A stretch of DNA of 64,000 nt. Origin: Novosphingobium sp. RL4. GTDB taxonomy: Bacteria > Pseudomonadota > Alphaproteobacteria > Sphingomonadales > Sphingomonadaceae. The notes beneath the pieces were generated by a model. The model made no database searches, was not told where the DNA came from, and was given only the letters and a program-made list of their open reading frames with translations. The translations under genes and the position numbers were made by a program. This document shows positions 60,399 through 64,000 of the stretch, piece by piece (position 1 is the first letter of the stretch; every line of letters begins with the position of its first letter). The stretch covers positions 2,134,001 to 2,198,000 of the forward strand of contig NZ_CP141944.1 of the NCBI RefSeq assembly GCF_035658495.1, written 5' to 3'.

Positions 60399-62699
60399 CT
60401 AGCCGCCCCGCAAAACATCTTCGCGAAGGTCGCGAAGCAGCGCCGGATCGGCGGTCAACCTGTTCTTTTCCTCATCAAGCACTGCAAGGAAGGCGTCCCG
60501 CTTGAATGCGGCCATTTCGCCCTGTGAGAGTGCATGTTCGCCTTCAAGTGAGGAGGCGATCAGGTCGACCATACGCTCCGCACCGTGGAGCCTTCCCCAC
60601 AAGTAGTCGTTCTCGCGGTAGGCGCGGCTGAAAAAGGCGCCGAAGTTGTAGAATTCGGTTCCGCGCAGCACCGGCCCCTTGCGGATCATGTGGCAATCCT
60701 CGGGCGAGATGCGGTCGACGCGAACCGGGTCGAACTCGGTCAGCCCTTCGCCGCGCAGCAGCGGCAGGGTTACAGTATCGTAGAACGGGAATCCCAGATA
60801 GGCGAGCAGCACGCGCCGGCGCAGAGCTTGGGGCATGTCGGCCAGTGCCTCGGCCAGCATGACATCTACCCGTGCATCGATCTCGACCAGGTTTCGAGCT
60901 TTCCAGACGTGATCGACCACGGCTGCAGGGTCCGCAAAGACACCGGCGGCCAGTGCTGGAAAATCTTCTCCCAGTGCAGCGGCGGGCTCTCGGTCGAGAT
61001 AGAGCGCAAGCGCGGCGTAAATCGCTTCGCGCGCCTTGTCCCGCTCGGCCTCGGTTACGCTGGCTTCCTGCTGCCATTCCTGCGTGACGCGGCGTGCCAG
61101 AAGCCGCAGGCGGCGCACCCTGAAGGCGAGATCGTGACTGCGGAAGAACCCGATCATTCCCGGAGAACCGTCTCCCTTGAGGCCTTCGATCCGATCCAGC
61201 CCGCTGAGCGTGAAATGATCGTGCAGACGCTGGACGACAGGTTGGCTGGACGACAGGCCAAGGTCGGGCGCCGCCTCGTGAACCAGTCGCGCCAATGTCG
61301 CGACAATGCCCGAGAACTTGACCTGAACGTAGCCGTGATAGGCGAAACCGGCCTGTTCGAGGGCGGCGAGCTGTGCCTTGTTGCGCCACGCCGCGAGCCG
61401 CTTCGGGGTGGGCCGGTCTAGGAAGAAGGTATTGCCGAACAGGCGATCTACCGTTTCCTCGATTTCGGGCCGCAGGGCGAGGATGATGGTGCGCATCGTC
61501 GCCATCTCCTGCGACTGGCGCTCGAGCGCTTCGAGGTTGTCGCGGATAGGCTGTTCGCGCGGAATCGAGGAAAGCGAGCCGAAGATCGTCGAGAAAAAAC
61601 CGGGCGCCGTCTTTTGTCGGCGTATCGAGGCGCCGATACGATCGGGCGTGGGATCTATGTAGACGAAGCGTCGGTCCACTTCTCGCGTTGCCGGACGATC
61701 GCGCAGCACGGCCATGGCATCGGCGAACGGTGCATTGTTGAGTACGGAGCCGTCGATCAGTGCGACCTTGTCGAGATCTCCGCGCAGGCTGTGCTCTGGC
61801 ATGATGCGACGGAAGAACGCCTCGCGATCCGGCCACTCAAGGCTCAGTTCGGACACGAGATTGTCGATTTCCTCGATCTGCAGAGGCGGGAACGCGCCGG
61901 GAAAGCTAGCGGTCGAACGCGAGGCTAGCAGGAGCTCCGGCATGGGGGCGAGATTTGCCGAGCCCGACAAAGCCTCGAACCCGATAGTCAGTCGGTGTTC
62001 GCTTTCGAGCACCAGCTCGGGGGAATGGAGCCTCAGGGTTTCGAGGTGGCCCTTGAAGTCGGTGGCGGTGACGAACAGATTGATCGGGTGTCCGTGTGGA
62101 AGGAGCGCAGGTCCCGCGTTTGCGCGTTCCATCGCCGAAAAAGCGCCCGCCAGCAATCGTGACAGGCCGATACCGCTGAAGGGGGGCTCGAACCAGCGTG
62201 ATCGGATCAGGCGCGAGAGTTTCTCGCGTACTTCTTCCCGTGTTTCCGGCGCTACGCTGGTGCTCACCGCGTTGCCGGGGCGGTGCAACAGGTAGGATAC
62301 GATCGGTCTGGCCCAGAACTTGGTCGCCTGCGACCGTGCGCGCGCTTCGGGATCGAGCAGCACATCGATATCGGCATTTTCCAGCCAGAGTTCGGTCAGC
62401 GGCTCGAGCGACTGGCCTGAATGGATCGCCTGGGAAAGGAACACGCTGTTGATCCCGCCCGCGCTCGCGCCGGCGACGATATCCGTCAGCACCCGTAGTC
62501 GCAGGTTGCTTCCTTCTTCCAGCCGCTGCAGCAATCGTCGGTAGACGCGGGCGGTTCCTTCGGGAGCTTCTTCGCCCGCCCAGAACGCGCGGCTTGCCTG
62601 AAGGGTCTTCCACAACTCCTTGGTAACGCCGTGCATGTAGACGGCCAGACTGATACCACCGTAGCAGACCAGCGCGATCCGCAGTTCCTTTTGCCGCAT
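60399..62699 (-). CDS. Patatin-like phospholipase with DUF3376-type C-terminus
   Basis: The product has 766 residues. The patatin domain opens with LRIALVCYGGISLAVYMHG (oxyanion hole) and has the nucleophile GASAGG (Ser79), with the catalytic Asp in LIDGSVLNNAPF. The rest (about 400 residues) is the long helical C-terminal extension found in bacterial patatin-like proteins with a DUF3376 region. These release fatty acids from membrane lipids; a role in lipid turnover or in signalling is possible. It is divergent from radA across 71 bases. Confidence 0.87.
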   Translation of the reverse strand: MRQKELRIALVCYGGISLAVYMHGVTKELWKTLQASRAFWAGEEAPEGTARVYRRLLQRLEEGSNLRLRVLTDIVAGASAGGINSVFLSQAIHSGQSLEPLTELWLENADIDVLLDPEARARSQATKFWARPIVSYLLHRPGNAVSTSVAPETREEVREKLSRLIRSRWFEPPFSGIGLSRLLAGAFSAMERANAGPALLPHGHPINLFVTATDFKGHLETLRLHSPELVLESEHRLTIGFEALSGSANLAPMPELLLASRSTASFPGAFPPLQIEEIDNLVSELSLEWPDREAFFRRIMPEHSLRGDLDKVALIDGSVLNNAPFADAMAVLRDRPATREVDRRFVYIDPTPDRIGASIRRQKTAPGFFSTIFGSLSSIPREQPIRDNLEALERQSQEMATMRTIILALRPEIEETVDRLFGNTFFLDRPTPKRLAAWRNKAQLAALEQAGFAYHGYVQVKFSGIVATLARLVHEAAPDLGLSSSQPVVQRLHDHFTLSGLDRIEGLKGDGSPGMIGFFRSHDLAFRVRRLRLLARRVTQEWQQEASVTEAERDKAREAIYAALALYLDREPAAALGEDFPALAAGVFADPAAVVDHVWKARNLVEIDARVDVMLAEALADMPQALRRRVLLAYLGFPFYDTVTLPLLRGEGLTEFDPVRVDRISPEDCHMIRKGPVLRGTEFYNFGAFFSRAYRENDYLWGRLHGAERMVDLIASSLEGEHALSQGEMAAFKRDAFLAVLDEEKNRLTADPALLRDLREDVLRGG

Positions 62700-62770
62700 G
62701 GCTCCATGTTGGCGGCATATTGGAAGAAAGGCAATTGCGTTCTCATTCCGTTCCAGATACCCGGAACCTC

Positions 62771-64000
62771 ATGGCAAAGCCCAAACGTCGATATGTCTGC
62801 CAGTCCTGCGGGGGAGTTTCCAGCCGCTGGCAAGGCCAATGCGCCGATTGCGGCGAGTGGAACACATTGGTCGAGGATGCGCCGCAAACGGTGTTTTCGT
62901 CCAAGCATGATCTGTCTTCGGGCGGCCGTCCGATCCAGTTCACGCCGCTCGATGCCCCCGGCGAACTGCCCAAACGCCGCGCGAGTGGATATGCGGAATT
63001 CGACAGGGCTCTGGGCGGAGGTCTTGTCCCGGGCTCCGCCATCCTGATGGGCGGCGATCCGGGCATCGGCAAGTCGACGCTGTTGCTTCAGGCTTCCGCG
63101 CATATCGCAAACTCGGGTGGCAGCGTCGTCTATGTAAGTGGTGAAGAGGCGGCAGGGCAGGTCCGGCTGCGGGCGGAGCGGCTTGGCCTATCGAAATCCC
63201 CGATCCTGCTGGCTTCGGCAACTTCGGTACGGGACATTCTCACCACGCTGGGCATGATGGATGCGCCAGCCCTGCTGGTCATCGATTCGATCCAGACCAT
63301 GCATTCCGATTCGATAGAGGGCGCTCCCGGCACAGTCAGCCAGGTGCGCGGCTGCGCGTTCGAATTGATCCGGTACGCCAAGGAAAACGACGTCACGCTC
63401 GTGCTGGTCGGTCACGTTACCAAGGATGGTTCAATCGCCGGTCCGCGCGTCCTTGAGCACATGGTCGACGTGGTAATGAGCTTCGAGGGTGAGCGTAGCC
63501 ATCAGTACAGGATCCTGCGCAGCCTGAAGAACCGGTTCGGCCCGGTCGATGAGATCGGGGTCTTTGCCATGGAAGGGGCGGGTCTGACCGAAGTCGGCAA
63601 TCCTTCCATGTTGTTCCTGTCCGGTCGCGATCAGGAAATGCCCGGGAGCGCGGTTTTCGCTGCCATGGAAGGCACGCGGCCTGTGCTGGTCGAAATCCAG
63701 GCGCTGATCGTGCGACTCCAGAGCGGGGCGACTCCGCGGCGTGCGGTAGTGGGGTGGGATTCGGGACGCATGGCGATGCTGCTTGCGGTTCTGGAAGCGC
63801 GCTGCGGGCTCAACTTTTCCAGTGCCGAAGTCTATCTGAACGTCGCCGGCGGCTATCGGCTTGCCGATCCGGCCGCCGATCTGGCCGTGGCTGCGGCGCT
63901 TGTTTCGGCACTGGGCGATCGCCCGCTACCGAAGAATGCCGTCTGGTTCGGCGAGGTTTCGCTGGCAGGAGAAATCCGGCCGGTTTCCCATTCATCTATC
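62771..64000 (+). CDS. radA: DNA repair protein RadA (3' end outside window)
   Basis: The first 410 residues are visible. A zinc finger Cys10, Cys13, Cys24, Cys27 (YVCQSCGGVSSRWQGQCADCGEW) is followed by the Walker A GGDPGIGKST (94-103), Walker B ALLVIDSIQT, the RadA-specific KNRFG motif (LRSLKNRFGPVDEIG) and the start of the Lon-like domain (LNFSSAEVYLNVAGGYRLADPAADLAVAAALVSA). RadA promotes branch migration in recombination. The frame is open to the last base. It is divergent from the patatin gene. Confidence 0.97.
   Translation, partial: MAKPKRRYVCQSCGGVSSRWQGQCADCGEWNTLVEDAPQTVFSSKHDLSSGGRPIQFTPLDAPGELPKRRASGYAEFDRALGGGLVPGSAILMGGDPGIGKSTLLLQASAHIANSGGSVVYVSGEEAAGQVRLRAERLGLSKSPILLASATSVRDILTTLGMMDAPALLVIDSIQTMHSDSIEGAPGTVSQVRGCAFELIRYAKENDVTLVLVGHVTKDGSIAGPRVLEHMVDVVMSFEGERSHQYRILRSLKNRFGPVDEIGVFAMEGAGLTEVGNPSMLFLSGRDQEMPGSAVFAAMEGTRPVLVEIQALIVRLQSGATPRRAVVGWDSGRMAMLLAVLEARCGLNFSSAEVYLNVAGGYRLADPAADLAVAAALVSALGDRPLPKNAVWFGEVSLAGEIRPVSHSSI

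Overview
The window is high-G+C DNA from an alphaproteobacterium, most likely a member of the Sphingomonadales (Novosphingobium or a near relative). This is inferred from the family content: TonB-dependent receptors with sphingomonad-type partners, DOMON-like, vgr-related and DUF817 proteins, the hrcA-grpE / dnaK-dnaJ arrangement, and the rsmI-yraN-gshB order. Genes are dense and often overlap by 4 bases (ATGA/GTGA/TTGA). I see no rRNA, tRNA, CRISPR array, complete insertion sequence or prophage.

Layout. 1-6.5 kb: end of glyS, ppdK, a methyltransferase, comF, a structured-RNA candidate, hisI. 6.5-11.7 kb: a minus-strand run of TonB-dependent receptor, MFS exporter, cysK and dienelactone hydrolase, with a Zur-like site at its head. 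11.8-16 kb: PilZ protein, tyrS, DOMON-like protein overlapping a NamZ-type DUF1343 protein, outer-membrane barrel. 16.3-20.9 kb: a MoxR ATPase and CoxE-like VWA pair enclosing a GFA protein, DUF817 and a TPR/aspartyl-hydroxylase. 21.2-26.3 kb: an accessory block with LysR, MFS, TAT-exported hydrolase, HxlR, DoxX and SDR genes. 26.5-31.5 kb: a complete FecI-FecR-FecA-type iron-uptake cascade with its own TonB and a Fur-like site. 31.7-33.4 kb: VOC and TetR genes, then a decayed stretch. 33.4-38.3 kb: a ROK regulator, TonB-dependent receptor and glycerophosphodiesterase, with two similar inverted repeats that look like ROK operators. 38.5-50.2 kb: mainly housekeeping genes (GT87, NYN, DUF2059, parE, Rap1a-like, DedA, gshB, yraN, rsmI, LpoA-like), a small operon with a ParS/MbcA-like protein, a cold-shock protein, and aqpZ. 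50.2-53.6 kb: xerC-hemW-rdgB-rph as a coupled operon. 53.7-60.4 kb: two tandem 60-base repeats, then hrcA-grpE and dnaK-dnaJ, with RpoH-type promoters before hrcA and dnaK. 60.4-64 kb: a patatin-like protein and the start of radA.

Themes. Three TonB-dependent receptors each sit beside a different kind of control: a possible Zur site, an ECF sigma/anti-sigma pair, and a ROK repressor. The most checkable observations are the yraN frameshift at a six-C run, the paired ROK operators, the structured RNA beside comF, the apparently leaderless hydroxylase gene, and the 46-base perfect palindrome after a lipoprotein gene. I did not find a clearly new multi-gene defence or biosynthetic system; the ROK locus and the MoxR/VWA block are the best candidates for undescribed functional units.
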